Counted from the stretch's first letter, positions 36,331 through 46,752 are shown. The stretch: 64,000 nt of DNA from Flavobacterium ardleyense (GCF_033547075.1 NZ_CP137891.1:2356001-2420000), one strand, 5' to 3'. Numbers and translations: made by a program. Notes: generated by a model from the sequence alone, not told the origin.

Positions 36331-36924
36331 TTAACCGTGAACTGATTGACTTTTTCCGTATTTAGAAATAATCGAAGCTTCAAATTCCAACCATTCTCTC
36401 CAACGTTTCTCAACATCAATTCCTGTCCCGTATTTACGCGCGTAGGTTATGAAAGTCGTGTAATGGGAGGCCTCGCTTTCCATTAGTTCTCTATAAAATA
36501 CAGAAAGTTCTGGATCATTGATATTTTCTGAAAGAACCTTAAAACGCTCGCAACTTCTAGCTTCGATCATTGCCGAAAATAGCAATCTTTCAACTAAACC
36601 AGACACTCTGCTTCCGGTATTGCTTTGCTTCATATATTTGGCCAATTCTCCCACGTATTCGTCTTTACATTCGCGACCTAAAGTAAGTCCACGTTTTAAG
36701 ATAATTTCGTGAACCATTTGGAAATGCTCAATTTCTTCTTTTGCAAGTGCAAGCATATCTGTAACTAAATCAGGAAATTCTGAATTGATTGTAATAATTG
36801 TAATCGCGTTTGTTGCAGCTTTTTGCTCGCACCAAGCGTGATCCGTAAGAATATCTTCGATATTTTTTTCTACTATATTAACCCATCGCGGGTCGGTTGG
36901 GAGTTGTAATCTTAATACAGACAT
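36331..36924 (-). CDS. miaE: tRNA-(ms2io6A)-hydroxylase MiaE
   Basis: The ATG at 36924 gives 197 residues starting MSVLRLQLPTDPRWVNIVEK; six further in-frame codons lie upstream. This diiron monooxygenase hydroxylates the isopentenyl side chain of ms2i6A37 in tRNAs that read U-starting codons. Metal ligands are visible in DHAWCEQKAA, LAKEEIEHFQMVHE, IEARSCERF and ELMESEASHYTTF, giving the two E...ExxH-type sets. The family and length match well. Confidence 0.9.
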   Translation of the reverse strand: MSVLRLQLPTDPRWVNIVEKNIEDILTDHAWCEQKAATNAITIITINSEFPDLVTDMLALAKEEIEHFQMVHEIILKRGLTLGRECKDEYVGELAKYMKQSNTGSRVSGLVERLLFSAMIEARSCERFKVLSENINDPELSVFYRELMESEASHYTTFITYARKYGTGIDVEKRWREWLEFEASIISKYGKSQSVHG

Positions 36925-36940
36925 AATTTTAAATTTTATC

Positions 36941-36977
36941 AAAAAACCTTCAAAAGAGAACTTAAGAAGGCTTTTTT
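36941..36977. terminator. terminator between glyA and miaE
   Basis: AAAAAACCTTC (36941-36951) pairs with GAAGGCTTTTTT (36966-36977), with one unpaired base. On the minus strand it ends in TTTTTT, 23 nt past the glyA stop. Confidence 0.8.
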
Positions 36978-36999
36978 AGTATTATAAAAGAAATTTTTT

Positions 37000-38274
37000 T
37001 TACCACACAAAGATGGCTCTTTCGCCCATCATTTCGTTCACTTCTTCGGCGATATCTTCCAATAAATCTTCGTTTGTATGATCAGAAAGAACACGGTCAA
37101 TTAAATTTACAATTGGCGCCATATCTTCTTCCACAAGTCCACGTGTTGTAATTGCTGCAGTCCCTATACGAATTCCGGAAGTTACAAATGGAGACTTATC
37201 ATCAAAGGGAACCATGTTTTTATTTACCGTAATTTCTGCTTTAACCAATGCGTTTTCTGCTTCTTTTCCTGTAATGTTTTTATTTCTAAGATCAATAAGC
37301 ATCATATGATTATCAGTTCCTCCAGAGATAATGTCATATCCTTTGTCCATAAATGCTTGAGCCATAACGCGTGCATTTTTCTGAACTTGTACCATGTATC
37401 TAAAGTATTCGTCGGTAAGCGCTTCTCCAAATGCTACTGCTTTCGCCGCGATCACGTGCATCAAAGGTCCACCTTGATTTCCTGGAAAAACCGCCAGATC
37501 AAGTAAAGACGACATCATTCTTGTTTCGCCCTTAGGAGTTTTAAGTCCAAATGGGTTTTCAAAATCTTTGCCCATCATTATCATTCCACCACGAGGGCCA
37601 CGCAATGTTTTATGCGTAGTTGTAGTTACAATATGACAATGTGGTAGTGGATCATTCATCAAGCCTTTGGCAATTAGACCAGCAGGATGTGCAATGTCAG
37701 CGAGAAGCAATGCTCCAACACTGTCGGCAATTTTCCTGAAACGTTCAAAGTCCATATCACGCGAATAAGCAGAAGCTCCAGCGATGATCATCTTTGGTTG
37801 CTCTCTAGTTGCAATTTCTTGAATTGCATCGTAATCCAGTTGACCTGTTTCTTTATTTACTCCATAAAATACAGGATTGTATAATTTTCCTGAAAAATTT
37901 ACTGGCGATCCGTGAGTTAAATGTCCTCCGTGTGATAAATCAAATCCTAAAATTTTGTCTCCAGGTTTCAAACATGCAAAATACACCGCTGTGTTTGCTT
38001 GAGATCCTGAGTGCGGCTGAACGTTTGCATATTCTGCCCCAAATAAAGCTTTGGCTCGGTCAATTGCAATTTGCTCAACAATATCAACTACTTCACAACC
38101 TCCGTAGTATCTCTTGCCCGGATAACCTTCGGCATATTTGTTGGTTAAAACTGATCCTGCAGCTTCTAAAACGCGATCGCTTACAAAATTTTCACTGGCT
38201 ATTAATTCCAATCCGTCAATTTGTCTTTCTTGTTCATCTAATATGAGATCAAAAATTTCCTGGTCGTTGTACAT
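37000..38274 (-). CDS. glyA: serine hydroxymethyltransferase
   Basis: The ATG at 38274 ([20 protein letters not shown]) gives 424 residues, the usual length; an 80-codon extension in frame upstream is not coding. It has the signature [20 protein letters not shown], and the PLP-lysine segment [14 protein letters not shown]. It converts serine and tetrahydrofolate to glycine and methylene-tetrahydrofolate in the cytoplasm. The gene is divergent from fahA and ends at a terminator. Confidence 0.96.
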   Translation of the reverse strand: MYNDQEIFDLILDEQERQIDGLELIASENFVSDRVLEAAGSVLTNKYAEGYPGKRYYGGCEVVDIVEQIAIDRAKALFGAEYANVQPHSGSQANTAVYFACLKPGDKILGFDLSHGGHLTHGSPVNFSGKLYNPVFYGVNKETGQLDYDAIQEIATREQPKMIIAGASAYSRDMDFERFRKIADSVGALLLADIAHPAGLIAKGLMNDPLPHCHIVTTTTHKTLRGPRGGMIMMGKDFENPFGLKTPKGETRMMSSLLDLAVFPGNQGGPLMHVIAAKAVAFGEALTDEYFRYMVQVQKNARVMAQAFMDKGYDIISGGTDNHMMLIDLRNKNITGKEAENALVKAEITVNKNMVPFDDKSPFVTSGIRIGTAAITTRGLVEEDMAPIVNLIDRVLSDHTNEDLLEDIAEEVNEMMGERAIFVW

Positions 38275-38299
38275 GGCTTTTTTTTCGTTAAAATGATGA

Positions 38300-38307
38300 C
38301 AAAAATA
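38300..38307 (-). promoter_or_regulatory. -7 promoter element of glyA
   Basis: TATTTTTG on the minus strand, 26 nt upstream of the glyA ATG, matches TAnnTTTG. Confidence 0.55.
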
Positions 38308-38316
38308 CGAAAAACG

Positions 38317-38347
38317 TTTGTTAATATGGTTGTTAATTTTATATTTG
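38317..38347 (+). promoter_or_regulatory. promoter of fahA (-33 and -7 elements)
   Basis: TTTG and TATATTTG (38340-38347) are 19 nt apart, an almost ideal Bacteroidota promoter. The fahA ATG lies 38 nt further on. Confidence 0.75.
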
Positions 38348-38384
38348 AATAAAGATATAATAACCCTACAAACACAACATACAA

Positions 38385-39668
38385 ATGCCAATAACAGCCA
38401 ACAATCCTGAATTAAAATCTTGGTTAAAAGTTTCTGCTGACAGTGATTTTCCAATTCAAAATATTCCTTTTGGAGTATTTTTAACAAAAGAACATGTGGT
38501 GACAATTGGAACAAGAATAGGAGATTATGCCATCGACCTGGGTGCTTTGCAGCAATTAAATTATTTTGAAGGCATTGAGCTTACAGATGATATGTTTATG
38601 CAAGATACTCTTAATGACTTCATTTCTGACGGCAAAAGGACATGGAGAGCGGTGCGTAATCGTATTGCAGAATTATTTTGTGAATCAAATGAAACTCTTC
38701 AGAAGAATGAAAAACACAGAGAGATTGTGATTTTTAATCTTGACGATGTCGAAATGCAACTCCCAGTTTTAATAGGTGACTATACTGATTTTTATTCAAG
38801 CAAAGAACATGCAACTAATGTAGGAGCGATGTTCCGTGATCCAGATAATGCGCTGCTGCCAAATTGGCTCCACATTCCAGTAGGATATCATGGAAGAAGT
38901 AGTACCATTATTCCTTCAGATATTCCCGTACATAGACCTATGGGTCAGACACTTGCTCCGGATGCAACGAATCCAACTTTCGGACCATCAAAAAGAGTTG
39001 ACTTTGAGCTAGAAACCGCATTTATTACTACGGATGCCAATATAATGGGAGAGCCTATTCCGGCAGGAGAAGCCGAAGATTATATCTTTGGAATGGTTTT
39101 ATTAAACGATTGGAGCGCACGTGATGTGCAAAAATGGGAATATGTTCCACTTGGACCATTCCTTGCAAAAAGTTTTGCAAGTTCAATTTCACCTTGGATA
39201 GTTACAATGGAAGCACTAGAACCTTTCCGTACCGCAGGTCCAAAACAAGATCCTGAGCCTTTGGACTATCTAAAAGTAGAAGGGGATCAAGCTTTTGACA
39301 TTAAATTGGAAGTATCGCTAAAACCTGAGGGTGGAGAAGAAAACTTATTGGCAACTTCAAATTTCAAGTATATGTATTGGAGTATGAGTCAGCAACTTAC
39401 ACACCACACTAGCAATGGATGTCGCGTGAATTCTGGTGATATGATGGGATCTGGAACTATTTCCGGACCTACTCCAGATAGCTTTGGTTCAATGTTAGAA
39501 TTAACTTGGGGAGGAAAAAATCCAATTAAATTAAGCGACGGTACCGAACGAAAATTCATCGATGATAATGATACCGTTATTATGAGAGGTTATTGTAAGA
39601 ATGATGAAGTTAGAATAGGATTTGGTGAAGTTTGCACCAAATTACTACCTCCTTATCAGAAAAAATAA
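38385..39668 (+). CDS. fahA: fumarylacetoacetase
   Basis: This enzyme has 427 residues. It shows the FAA hydrolase features: the N-terminal SH3-like domain ([20 protein letters not shown]), [15 protein letters not shown], the metal-binding ELETAFI, and [14 protein letters not shown]. It cleaves fumarylacetoacetate to fumarate and acetoacetate, the last step of tyrosine/phenylalanine breakdown, using Ca2+ or Mg2+. The gene has its own promoter and terminator. Confidence 0.95.
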   Translation: MPITANNPELKSWLKVSADSDFPIQNIPFGVFLTKEHVVTIGTRIGDYAIDLGALQQLNYFEGIELTDDMFMQDTLNDFISDGKRTWRAVRNRIAELFCESNETLQKNEKHREIVIFNLDDVEMQLPVLIGDYTDFYSSKEHATNVGAMFRDPDNALLPNWLHIPVGYHGRSSTIIPSDIPVHRPMGQTLAPDATNPTFGPSKRVDFELETAFITTDANIMGEPIPAGEAEDYIFGMVLLNDWSARDVQKWEYVPLGPFLAKSFASSISPWIVTMEALEPFRTAGPKQDPEPLDYLKVEGDQAFDIKLEVSLKPEGGEENLLATSNFKYMYWSMSQQLTHHTSNGCRVNSGDMMGSGTISGPTPDSFGSMLELTWGGKNPIKLSDGTERKFIDDNDTVIMRGYCKNDEVRIGFGEVCTKLLPPYQKK

Positions 39669-39689
39669 TATTTATTTAAAACTTTTTTA

Positions 39690-39718
39690 ATCCACTTCAA
39701 TGAAGTGGATTTTTTTTT
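39690..39718 (+). terminator. terminator of fahA
   Basis: ATCCACTTC pairs with GAAGTGGAT around a 3-nt loop and runs into TTTTTTTT. Confidence 0.92.
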
Positions 39719-39748
39719 GCAAACTGTTTCGATAATCTATTATATTTG
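39716..39748 (+). promoter_or_regulatory. promoter of the lipoprotein gene at 39768
   Basis: TTTG (39716-39719) and TATATTTG (39741-39748) lie 21 nt apart. The -33 element overlaps the end of the fahA terminator. The ATG is 20 nt downstream of the -7 element. Confidence 0.65.
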
Positions 39749-39767
39749 TTAAAATCAAACATCTAAA

Positions 39768-40940
39768 ATGAAAAAGCTTTATATCCTTTGTGTTTTTTTA
39801 CTGCTAATGGCTTGTGGAAAAAAAATTACGCAAAACGCAATTAATTCTGGCGATTACGATCAAGCGATTGAAACTGCCACTCAAGCTCTTCGAACTAATA
39901 AAGATAAAAACAGCAAAAAACCTTACGTCTTTATGTTGGAGGAAGCTTATGCCAAAGCAGTCGAGCGTGATTTAAGTACTTTAGAGTATTTAAAAAAGGA
40001 AAAAAATTCAGCAAATGCCGAAAAGATTTATCAATTGTATTTTAACCTTCAACAAAGGCAGGATTTAATAAAACCTTTACTACCATTATATCTTTCAGAA
40101 AATCGTACCGCTCGTTTTGATTTTTCAAACTACACATCACAACTAGTTCAAAGTAAAAAGGAATTAGTAAATTATTTATACATAAATGCGATGCGTTTGT
40201 CACTCTCTACAAAAAAAGAAGATGCTCGAAAAGCTTATGATGATTTGAATTTTATCGAGAAATTACAGCCTGATTTTAAAGATTTAGCCTCTTTAAAAGA
40301 CAAAGCGCTTCAAAAAGGAACTGATTATGTACTTGTAAAAATTGATAATCAGACAAACATGATTATCCCTCAGCAATTACAAAATCAATTATTAGATTTT
40401 TCTACCTATGGATTGGATGAATTTTGGGTGGTGTATCACTCCAATCCTCAACAAAACTATAAATACGACTTTACCTATTTTGTGAATTTTCGAGATATTC
40501 AAATTTCGCCAGAGCAGATGCGCGACAAAGAATTTGCCGTTGAAAGAGAAATTCAGGATGGTGTAAAAAGGAGTTACGATGCCAACGGAAATGTTATTTT
40601 GGATGATAAAGGAAATGCGGTAATGATTCCTAATATAATTTTGGCGAAAGCCTTGATACAAGAAATAAATTTACAAAAAACTTGTTCGGTAACGGCAAAA
40701 GTTGACTTTGTTAACACAAGCAACAATCAACTTATCAAATCATTTCCATTAAATTCAACTTTCGTCTTTCAAGATATCGCAGCCAAATATAGAGGTGATA
40801 TTCGCGCGATAGATCCAAATTATACCCAATATTTAAACCGGCGGTTACCAGGATTTCCATCAAATGCACAAATTCTAATCGACAGTGGAGAAGAATTAAA
40901 AGCCAATTTGAAAAGAATTATTTCTAATAATAAATTTTAA
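39768..40940 (+). CDS. TPR-like lipoprotein of unknown function
   Basis: This lipoprotein has 390 residues and a signal MKKLYILCVFLLLMAC with Cys16 as the acylated residue. Residues ~25-190 are helical with a tetratricopeptide-like start (AINSGDYDQAIETATQALRT). The rest is mixed and includes ILAKALIQEINLQKTCSVTA. It is found in similar form in other Bacteroidota but has no assigned function. Downstream membrane protein genes follow within 16 nt, so the three form one operon. Confidence 0.75.
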   Translation: MKKLYILCVFLLLMACGKKITQNAINSGDYDQAIETATQALRTNKDKNSKKPYVFMLEEAYAKAVERDLSTLEYLKKEKNSANAEKIYQLYFNLQQRQDLIKPLLPLYLSENRTARFDFSNYTSQLVQSKKELVNYLYINAMRLSLSTKKEDARKAYDDLNFIEKLQPDFKDLASLKDKALQKGTDYVLVKIDNQTNMIIPQQLQNQLLDFSTYGLDEFWVVYHSNPQQNYKYDFTYFVNFRDIQISPEQMRDKEFAVEREIQDGVKRSYDANGNVILDDKGNAVMIPNIILAKALIQEINLQKTCSVTAKVDFVNTSNNQLIKSFPLNSTFVFQDIAAKYRGDIRAIDPNYTQYLNRRLPGFPSNAQILIDSGEELKANLKRIISNNKF

Positions 40941-40955
40941 AAAATATTCTTCAAT

Positions 40956-41948
40956 ATGAATGATAAACAGCAGAAGCAAGCTTCAGAATTTTTGGTAGCT
41001 AGAGGTTTGATTTCTGATGATCAGTATCGTCAGATAGAGGCATATCAAAAACTAGAAATATTTTCATTGCATACAGAGCTTCGGCTGTTGATCTACTTTG
41101 CTGTCTCTTTATTCTGCGGAGGAATTGGATTACTAATTGCAAATAATATTGATACTATCGGACATAGTGTCGTCTTGTCTATTTTGTGTTTATGCATTTT
41201 GGCTTGCTATTATTTTTCTTATAAAAACGCACCCAAGTTTTCGTGGAATAAAACCGATTTCGAAAATGCTGTTTTTGAATATGTAGTCTTAACCGCCGTA
41301 ATTCTCAGTGGTATATTCATTGGCTACTTGCAATTTCAGTTTTCCGCATTTGGTCAAAATTATTCGGTAGCTACGCTTTTACCAACAGTTGTAGCATTTG
41401 CAACAGCGTACTATTTTGATAATAAAAATGTGCTTTCAATTGCAATTACTGGACTTATTGCCACAATTGGTCTTAGCATTAATCCCAGAAATATTTTAGA
41501 AGGGGACATTTTCGCAAGTGAATTTTTAAGTGTTTCGGGAGTTGTTTTGGCAATCATTCTTTTAGGATGGGGAATCTATTCAGACAAAAAAAGTCTTAAA
41601 TCTCACTTTAGTCCTTTATATTTTCAGTTTTCTTTACATCTGATGGGAATCGTGGGAATTGCAAATATGACCGAGAATTACTGGCCATTGTATTCAATAC
41701 TTTTAGGAATATATTTCTATTATGTTATTAGAATATCGATGCAAACCCGCTCTTTGTTTCTATTTATCTTTTCTATATTTTATTCTTATATCGTATTGGC
41801 AATTGCCTTGTATCAACTTGCGGATACTTTAAATGTTTGGAGATTTCTAGAGCAACTTTCTATCGTCTTACCAATACTGTTCGCTGCTTCGATTTATCTG
41901 TTTGTAGTATTAATTCAAAAGTTTAGAAGAAATGATGGAAGCATATAA
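40956..41948 (+). CDS. DUF2157 membrane protein
   Basis: This protein has 330 residues. A soluble helical N-terminus (DKQQKQASEFLVARGLISDD) and then about 9-10 hydrophobic segments are characteristic of DUF2157. Its end overlaps the start of the next gene by 17 nt, so the two are translationally coupled. The two proteins share the same plan, an N-terminal helix followed by many short membrane helices. The function is unknown. Confidence 0.75.
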   Translation: MNDKQQKQASEFLVARGLISDDQYRQIEAYQKLEIFSLHTELRLLIYFAVSLFCGGIGLLIANNIDTIGHSVVLSILCLCILACYYFSYKNAPKFSWNKTDFENAVFEYVVLTAVILSGIFIGYLQFQFSAFGQNYSVATLLPTVVAFATAYYFDNKNVLSIAITGLIATIGLSINPRNILEGDIFASEFLSVSGVVLAIILLGWGIYSDKKSLKSHFSPLYFQFSLHLMGIVGIANMTENYWPLYSILLGIYFYYVIRISMQTRSLFLFIFSIFYSYIVLAIALYQLADTLNVWRFLEQLSIVLPILFAASIYLFVVLIQKFRRNDGSI

Positions 41949-43107
41949 CGAAGAATTGTTGTTAAATACTTTAGTTGCAGAAAAGGCCGAGGAGCTTTAC
42001 GATGGAAATTTCATTAGTATTGAACAATTTCAAAATATTAATAGAACTTTGCCTAAATTGGTGGGTTCTAGAAATATTATTATAAGAATATTTTTCTACT
42101 TTTTAGGTACATTTTTGTATGGATCTATCTGTGGAATGATTAGCTTGATTTATCTTACAACCCTAGACGACAGCACTATTTGGAACTTAGCTCCATTTCT
42201 ATTCGCAGCAGTTGGAATTGCATCAATGGAATTAGTAATTACTAAGAATTTAAAATTTTATAAAAATGGAATAGACGACGCCTTTGTTTTGGGAATTGTG
42301 CTCTGCATCGCAGTTGGATTAGGCCTGCAGATTGAGTTTGAAAGCTGGGTGGTATCACTTTCGGTGTTTATAAGTGCGGGACTTTGCTATTTTAGATATT
42401 TAAACATTCCAGCATTATTAGTTTCTTGTACTGCTTTTGTGGCAACAGTAACATTTGTGATGATTCAATATATTATTTACGGAAGTGCGGTGCTACCAAT
42501 TCTACTTGCTGTAGTTTCTGCATTTGTATACCAAATAATTTCAAAGAATATTAATCACATTAGCAAACCTCTATATTTTCAAGGGACGACTTTTACAAAA
42601 TATTTTGCAGCGATTGTATTTTATCTTTCTTTAAATTATGCTGTTATAACTGAATTATCAGTGGTTTTGATGCCAAATTTGACCCCAAACACTTTTAGTA
42701 CACTAATGTCATACTTATTTATAATTCTAACCGCAGTTGTTCCGATAGCATATATTTATAAAGGAATTAAGGAAAAAGACAAACCTCTTTTTGTAATTGG
42801 ACTCCTTGCGGTTGCAGTAAGTTACGCCACACTTAGATATTACGTTCAATTCATGTCGGTAGAAGTGGAAATGATTTTTGGTGGGCTTCTGATTTTTTGC
42901 GCTTCCTATTTAATTATGAAAAAGATCAAAAATAATGTTCAAGGAGTTACATTTTTGCCAGATCGGCTTGCCACAGATAATGCTGCGCAATTAGAAATAT
43001 TAGCATCAGTGGCACAGTTTAGAGGAAACGCAACCGCCACTGAAAGCAGTCCGATGAAATTTGGCGGAGGCGGTTTCAGTGGCGGTGGAGCAGGAGAAAG
43101 TTTTTAA
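41932..43107 (+). CDS. multi-pass membrane protein with Gly-rich tail
   Basis: This protein has 391 residues with an N-terminal helix resembling the start of the DUF2157 protein (EELLLNTLVAEKAEELYDGN), about 11 hydrophobic segments, and a C-terminus FGGGGFSGGGAGESF. Such Gly/Ser tails also end TPM-domain (YgcG-like) proteins. The ATG at 41932 lies inside the upstream gene. It probably forms a complex with the upstream product; no function can be named. Confidence 0.7.
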   Translation: MMEAYNEELLLNTLVAEKAEELYDGNFISIEQFQNINRTLPKLVGSRNIIIRIFFYFLGTFLYGSICGMISLIYLTTLDDSTIWNLAPFLFAAVGIASMELVITKNLKFYKNGIDDAFVLGIVLCIAVGLGLQIEFESWVVSLSVFISAGLCYFRYLNIPALLVSCTAFVATVTFVMIQYIIYGSAVLPILLAVVSAFVYQIISKNINHISKPLYFQGTTFTKYFAAIVFYLSLNYAVITELSVVLMPNLTPNTFSTLMSYLFIILTAVVPIAYIYKGIKEKDKPLFVIGLLAVAVSYATLRYYVQFMSVEVEMIFGGLLIFCASYLIMKKIKNNVQGVTFLPDRLATDNAAQLEILASVAQFRGNATATESSPMKFGGGGFSGGGAGESF

Positions 43108-43109
43108 AC

Positions 43110-43511
43110 TTAAACCTTATTTATTTTACTTAGTAAATCTGTCGCATCAATATCGCTATGAGAAACGTGGTATAAGCAATGTCCTTTCTTAATCATCAAT
43201 AACTGTGGAGATTGATGCATTACATTGAATTTTGTACTGATTTCATTCGAAATATCTCTGTGCTCTAGAAGATCTAAAAAATACAATTTAGCATCGGCTT
43301 CACTCAACTTATATTCTCTTTCAAACCCTTTGAGTGCCATTCTACTAATGCTACATCTAGTGCTGTGTTTGAATATAAATACCGGAATTGTATTAGATTC
43401 TAAAGCTATCTCATCTAATTGTTTTATTTCTGTTAAAGAATTCCACAAAAGTGGAGATTCATTGCTATCTTTATTGTCGGAATCACCGAACATCTTACTG
43501 AAAAAATTCAT
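43110..43511 (-). CDS. ytxJ: bacilliredoxin-like protein YtxJ
   Basis: This thioredoxin-fold protein has 133 residues and is of the YtxJ/BrxC type. The active site is FKHSTRCSISRMALKGF, with a single Cys (C-S-I-S) as in monothiol bacilliredoxins, which remove bacillithiol from protein thiols. Its presence suggests that the organism makes bacillithiol. It is convergent with the membrane protein gene (2 nt apart) and divergent from clpB, both of which suit a stress-response context. Confidence 0.85.
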   Translation of the reverse strand: MNFFSKMFGDSDNKDSNESPLLWNSLTEIKQLDEIALESNTIPVFIFKHSTRCSISRMALKGFEREYKLSEADAKLYFLDLLEHRDISNEISTKFNVMHQSPQLLMIKKGHCLYHVSHSDIDATDLLSKINKV

Positions 43512-43631
43512 AATTAATAATTTTGTAATTGGTGTGTTTTTTAAAATACCGAAATTTTACTATAGTTCGATTCTCCCAAATATATAAATTAAAATTTTTT
43601 ATTACGTTAAACTTTAAATAATTAATGAGTT

Positions 43632-46238
43632 ATGAATATAAATAATTTTACGATCAAATCTCAAGAAGCACTTCAATTATCACAACAAATTGTGCAAGCG
43701 GAAGGTCAACAGCAAATTGAAAACGAGCATATTTTAAAAGCGATTTTTCAGGTTGACGAAAATGTTGCGCCGTTTTTACTTAAGAAATTAAATGTCAACT
43801 TGCCCCTTTTCAAGCAATTATTAGATAGTACTATTTCTAGCTTCCCTAAAGTGAGTGGAGGTGAAGTGCAATTTTCGAGAGAGGCAAGCAAAACATTAAA
43901 TGAAGCCGAAATCATTTCCAAAAAAATGAGCGACGAATATGTATCTATTGAACATCTTCTGTTGGCAATTTTCAAGTCGAGAAGTCAAGTTGCTCAAATT
44001 TTGAAGGATCAGGGCGTTACCGAAAAAGGTTTTAAAGCAGCAATTGATGAACTTCGAAAAGGAGAACGAGTAACATCGTCTTCAGCCGAAGACACTTACA
44101 ATTCATTAAATAAATACGCAAAGAATCTAAACGAAATGGCAATTAATGGAAAATTAGATCCTGTAATTGGCCGTGACGAGGAAATTAGAAGGGTTTTGCA
44201 AATTCTAACGCGTCGTACTAAGAATAATCCGATGCTCGTGGGAGAGCCTGGAGTTGGTAAAACCGCTATTGCCGAAGGTCTTGCACATAGAATTGTTGAC
44301 GGTGATGTTCCCGAAAACCTCAAAGACAAAATAATTTTTTCACTCGATATGGGTGCATTAATCGCGGGAGCGAAATACAAAGGAGAGTTCGAAGAAAGAT
44401 TGAAAGCGGTTATTAAAGAAGTAACAACATCTGACGGTGACATTGTATTATTTATAGACGAAATCCACACACTTGTTGGAGCGGGCGGCGGAGAAGGCGC
44501 GATGGATGCGGCAAACATTCTTAAACCAGCCTTGGCTAGGGGTGAATTACGAGCGATTGGAGCAACAACTTTGGATGAGTATCAAAAGTATTTCGAAAAA
44601 GACAAAGCATTAGAACGACGTTTCCAAAAAATCGTAGTCGATGAGCCAGATACCGAAAGTGCTATTTCTATTTTGAGAGGAATTAAAGAAAAATACGAAG
44701 CACACCATAAAGTCCGAATTAAAGACGAAGCAATTATAGCGGCAGTTGAATTGTCTCAGCGATATATTACAAATCGATTTTTGCCAGACAAAGCAATTGA
44801 CTTGATTGACGAAGCTGCATCAAAACTCCGAATGGAAATCAATTCCAAACCCGAAGAGCTTGATGTCCTTGACCGACGTGTGATGCAACTTGAAATTGAA
44901 ATTGAAGCCATTAAACGTGAAGATGACGAAGCAAAATCGAAATCTCTTGGAGTTGAACTTGCAAATTTGAAAGAAGAGCGAAATGAGATTTATGCAAAAT
45001 GGAAAAGTGAAAAAGATGTAGTTGATAATATTCAGACCATAAAATCTGACATAGAAGATTTAAAACAAGAAGCAGAAAGAGCCGAACGTGATGGAGATTA
45101 CGGTCGTGTTGCCGAAATTCGTTACGGATTAATGAAGGAAGCACAACAAAAATTAGATTCTGCACAAATTGAACTTCAGGAAAATCAGGATGGAAATTCT
45201 TTAATTAAAGAGGAAGTTACCAGAGAAGATATTGCCGAAGTAGTTGCCAAATGGACAGGGGTGCCGGTGATGAAAATGATGCAAAGTGATCGCGAAAAAT
45301 TACTTCACCTTGAAGATGAATTGCACAGACGTGTGGTTGGTCAAGAAGAAGCGATTGAAGCAATTAGTGACGCGGTGCGTAGAAGTAGAGCAGGATTGCA
45401 AGATCCAAAGAAACCAATTGGCTCATTCTTATTTCTTGGTACCACCGGTGTCGGTAAAACCGAATTAGCGAAAGCTCTTGCCGAATATCTATTTGATGAC
45501 GAAAATGCAATGACCCGAATTGATATGTCAGAATATCAGGAACGTCATAGCGTCAGTCGACTTATAGGAGCGCCTCCAGGATATGTAGGTTTTGAAGAAG
45601 GTGGTCAACTTACGGAGGCGGTTCGTAGAAAACCATATTCTGTTGTATTGCTCGACGAAATTGAAAAAGCCCATCCAGATACTTTCAATATTTTACTGCA
45701 ATTGCTTGACGAAGGTCGATTGACCGATAATAAAGGCCGTACTGCCGACTTTAAAAATACCATTATTATTATGACTTCCAATATGGGGAGCGCCATTATT
45801 CAGGAGAAATTTGAAACTTTACAAGGTGGAATTGAAGCTGCCACTGAATCGGCAAAAGTAGAAGTACTAGCATTATTAAAGCAAACTGTCCGACCAGAAT
45901 TTATAAATCGTATAGACGAAATTGTAATGTTTACGCCACTTACATCGGAGAACATTAAGCAGATTGTAGGTTTGCAGTTGAAGAGCGTTACCAGAATGCT
46001 AGCAAAGCAAAGTATTGTACTTGATGCAACTCCAGAAGCAATTTCGTATTTATCAGCGAAAGGCTACGATCCGCAATTTGGAGCTCGTCCAGTGAAAAGA
46101 ATAATTCAAAAAGAAGTTTTAAATATGCTTTCAAAAGAAATCTTGAGTGGCACTGTAACTACAGATAGTATTATTTTACTAGATAGTTTTGATGGAAAAT
46201 TAGTTTTTAGAAATCAAACCGACTTAGAGAGTAAATAA
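43632..46238 (+). CDS. clpB: ATP-dependent disaggregase ClpB
   Basis: This protein has 868 residues with the full ClpB plan: N domain (1-150), NBD1 with Walker A GEPGVGKT, the coiled-coil middle domain around residues 400-530 ([20 protein letters not shown]), and NBD2 with GTTGVGKTE. It works with DnaK to rescue aggregated proteins after heat stress. No CIRCE or other heat-shock operator is seen upstream. The N-terminus [20 protein letters not shown] fits the family. Confidence 0.97.
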   Translation: MNINNFTIKSQEALQLSQQIVQAEGQQQIENEHILKAIFQVDENVAPFLLKKLNVNLPLFKQLLDSTISSFPKVSGGEVQFSREASKTLNEAEIISKKMSDEYVSIEHLLLAIFKSRSQVAQILKDQGVTEKGFKAAIDELRKGERVTSSSAEDTYNSLNKYAKNLNEMAINGKLDPVIGRDEEIRRVLQILTRRTKNNPMLVGEPGVGKTAIAEGLAHRIVDGDVPENLKDKIIFSLDMGALIAGAKYKGEFEERLKAVIKEVTTSDGDIVLFIDEIHTLVGAGGGEGAMDAANILKPALARGELRAIGATTLDEYQKYFEKDKALERRFQKIVVDEPDTESAISILRGIKEKYEAHHKVRIKDEAIIAAVELSQRYITNRFLPDKAIDLIDEAASKLRMEINSKPEELDVLDRRVMQLEIEIEAIKREDDEAKSKSLGVELANLKEERNEIYAKWKSEKDVVDNIQTIKSDIEDLKQEAERAERDGDYGRVAEIRYGLMKEAQQKLDSAQIELQENQDGNSLIKEEVTREDIAEVVAKWTGVPVMKMMQSDREKLLHLEDELHRRVVGQEEAIEAISDAVRRSRAGLQDPKKPIGSFLFLGTTGVGKTELAKALAEYLFDDENAMTRIDMSEYQERHSVSRLIGAPPGYVGFEEGGQLTEAVRRKPYSVVLLDEIEKAHPDTFNILLQLLDEGRLTDNKGRTADFKNTIIIMTSNMGSAIIQEKFETLQGGIEAATESAKVEVLALLKQTVRPEFINRIDEIVMFTPLTSENIKQIVGLQLKSVTRMLAKQSIVLDATPEAISYLSAKGYDPQFGARPVKRIIQKEVLNMLSKEILSGTVTTDSIILLDSFDGKLVFRNQTDLESK

Positions 46239-46250
46239 TTTTACAAATAA

Positions 46251-46333
46251 CTGTTCCGCTTACGCGAAATGAGGAGCGATTTGATTGATGTTTTTCGGTT
46301 ATGAACTCATTTTTTCGCGCTTAGGCGGAATAG
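46251..46333. repeat. imperfect inverted repeat downstream of clpB
   Basis: CTGTTCCGCTTACGCGAAAT plus GAG (46251-46273) pairs, with a few mismatches and a T insertion, with CTCATTTTTTCGCGCTTAGG and the next bases (46306-46333). It lies just past the clpB stop, so it may act as its 3' end structure. It contains the recurrent 11-mer GCTTACGCGAA. Confidence 0.55.
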
Positions 46334-46431
46334 TTTCTATTTTTAATAATTTTTTTTTGTTATAAAATCTTGATTTTGAATAAGTAGCAAATTGAAATAG
46401 AAAAAATTCGATTTCTTCGAAAATTTATTGT

Positions 46432-46460
46432 TGGAAATGCTAATAAATGTTCTATATTTG
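46432..46460 (+). promoter_or_regulatory. promoter of tRNA-Arg
   Basis: A TTG and TATATTTG (46453-46460) lie 18-19 nt apart, 12 nt upstream of the tRNA 5' end; this is a clear Bacteroidota housekeeping promoter. Confidence 0.75.
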
Positions 46461-46472
46461 CACCCACAATAA

Positions 46473-46546
46473 GGCCTCGTGGCGCAACTGAATAGCGCAC
46501 TTGATTACGGCTCAAGAGGTTACTGGTTTGAATCCAGTCGAGGTCA
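46473..46546 (+). tRNA. tRNA-Arg (anticodon ACG)
   Basis: The cloverleaf is complete at 74 nt: acceptor GGCCTCG/CGAGGTC (one G-U pair), D stem GCGC/GCGC, anticodon stem CTTGA/TCAAG with loop TTACGGC (anticodon ACG, read as ICG after deamination), variable loop AGGTT, and T stem ACTGG/CCAGT with loop TTTGAAT. No CCA is encoded. Confidence 0.96.
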
Positions 46547-46566
46547 CGAATAAATGTTTAAATCAG

Positions 46567-46600
46567 AAAAAACGCCAAGCTTGCTTGAGCGTTTTTTTTT
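46567..46600 (+). terminator. terminator of tRNA-Arg
   Basis: AAACGC (with further pairs around AAGC) folds on GCGTTT with a long T-run, 20 nt past the tRNA. Confidence 0.85.
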
Positions 46601-46644
46601 GATTTAAGCATTTTCAAAGCGGAGCTTTGCTGGAAATGCGAAGC

Positions 46645-46662
46645 AAATCCAGTCGAGGTCAC
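46645..46662 (+). repeat. second copy of the tRNA-Arg 3' end
   Basis: AATCCAGTCGAGGTCAC repeats the last 17 nt of the tRNA (46531-46547) without mismatch, about 115 bp downstream. Only the T-arm/acceptor part is present. This is the layout left by an integrated element (attL/attR) or by partial duplication. Confidence 0.7.
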
Positions 46663-46671
46663 TTAAGAATG

Positions 46672-46701
46672 AAAAGCTTACACGAAAGTGTAAGCTTTTT
46701 T
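46672..46701 (+). terminator. second strong terminator after the tRNA tail copy
   Basis: AAAAGCTTACAC pairs perfectly with GTGTAAGCTTTT around a GAAA tetraloop and continues into T residues. Confidence 0.85.
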
Positions 46702-46749
46702 GATTTAGGATACTTCTCGAAGCTTGCTTAAAGAGAAGTATCCTAAATC
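46702..46749. repeat. 17-bp perfect inverted repeat
   Basis: GATTTAGGATACTTCTC (46702-46718) and its exact complement (46733-46749) enclose a 14-nt loop with AAGCTTGCTT, the same 10-mer found in the loop region of the first terminator at 46576-46585. Confidence 0.8.
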
Positions 46750-46752
46750 AAA

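Noticed and set aside
38275..38514. 80-codon N-terminal extension of glyA
   Set aside because: Serine hydroxymethyltransferases start at the Met at 38274, and this segment contains the glyA and fahA promoters.
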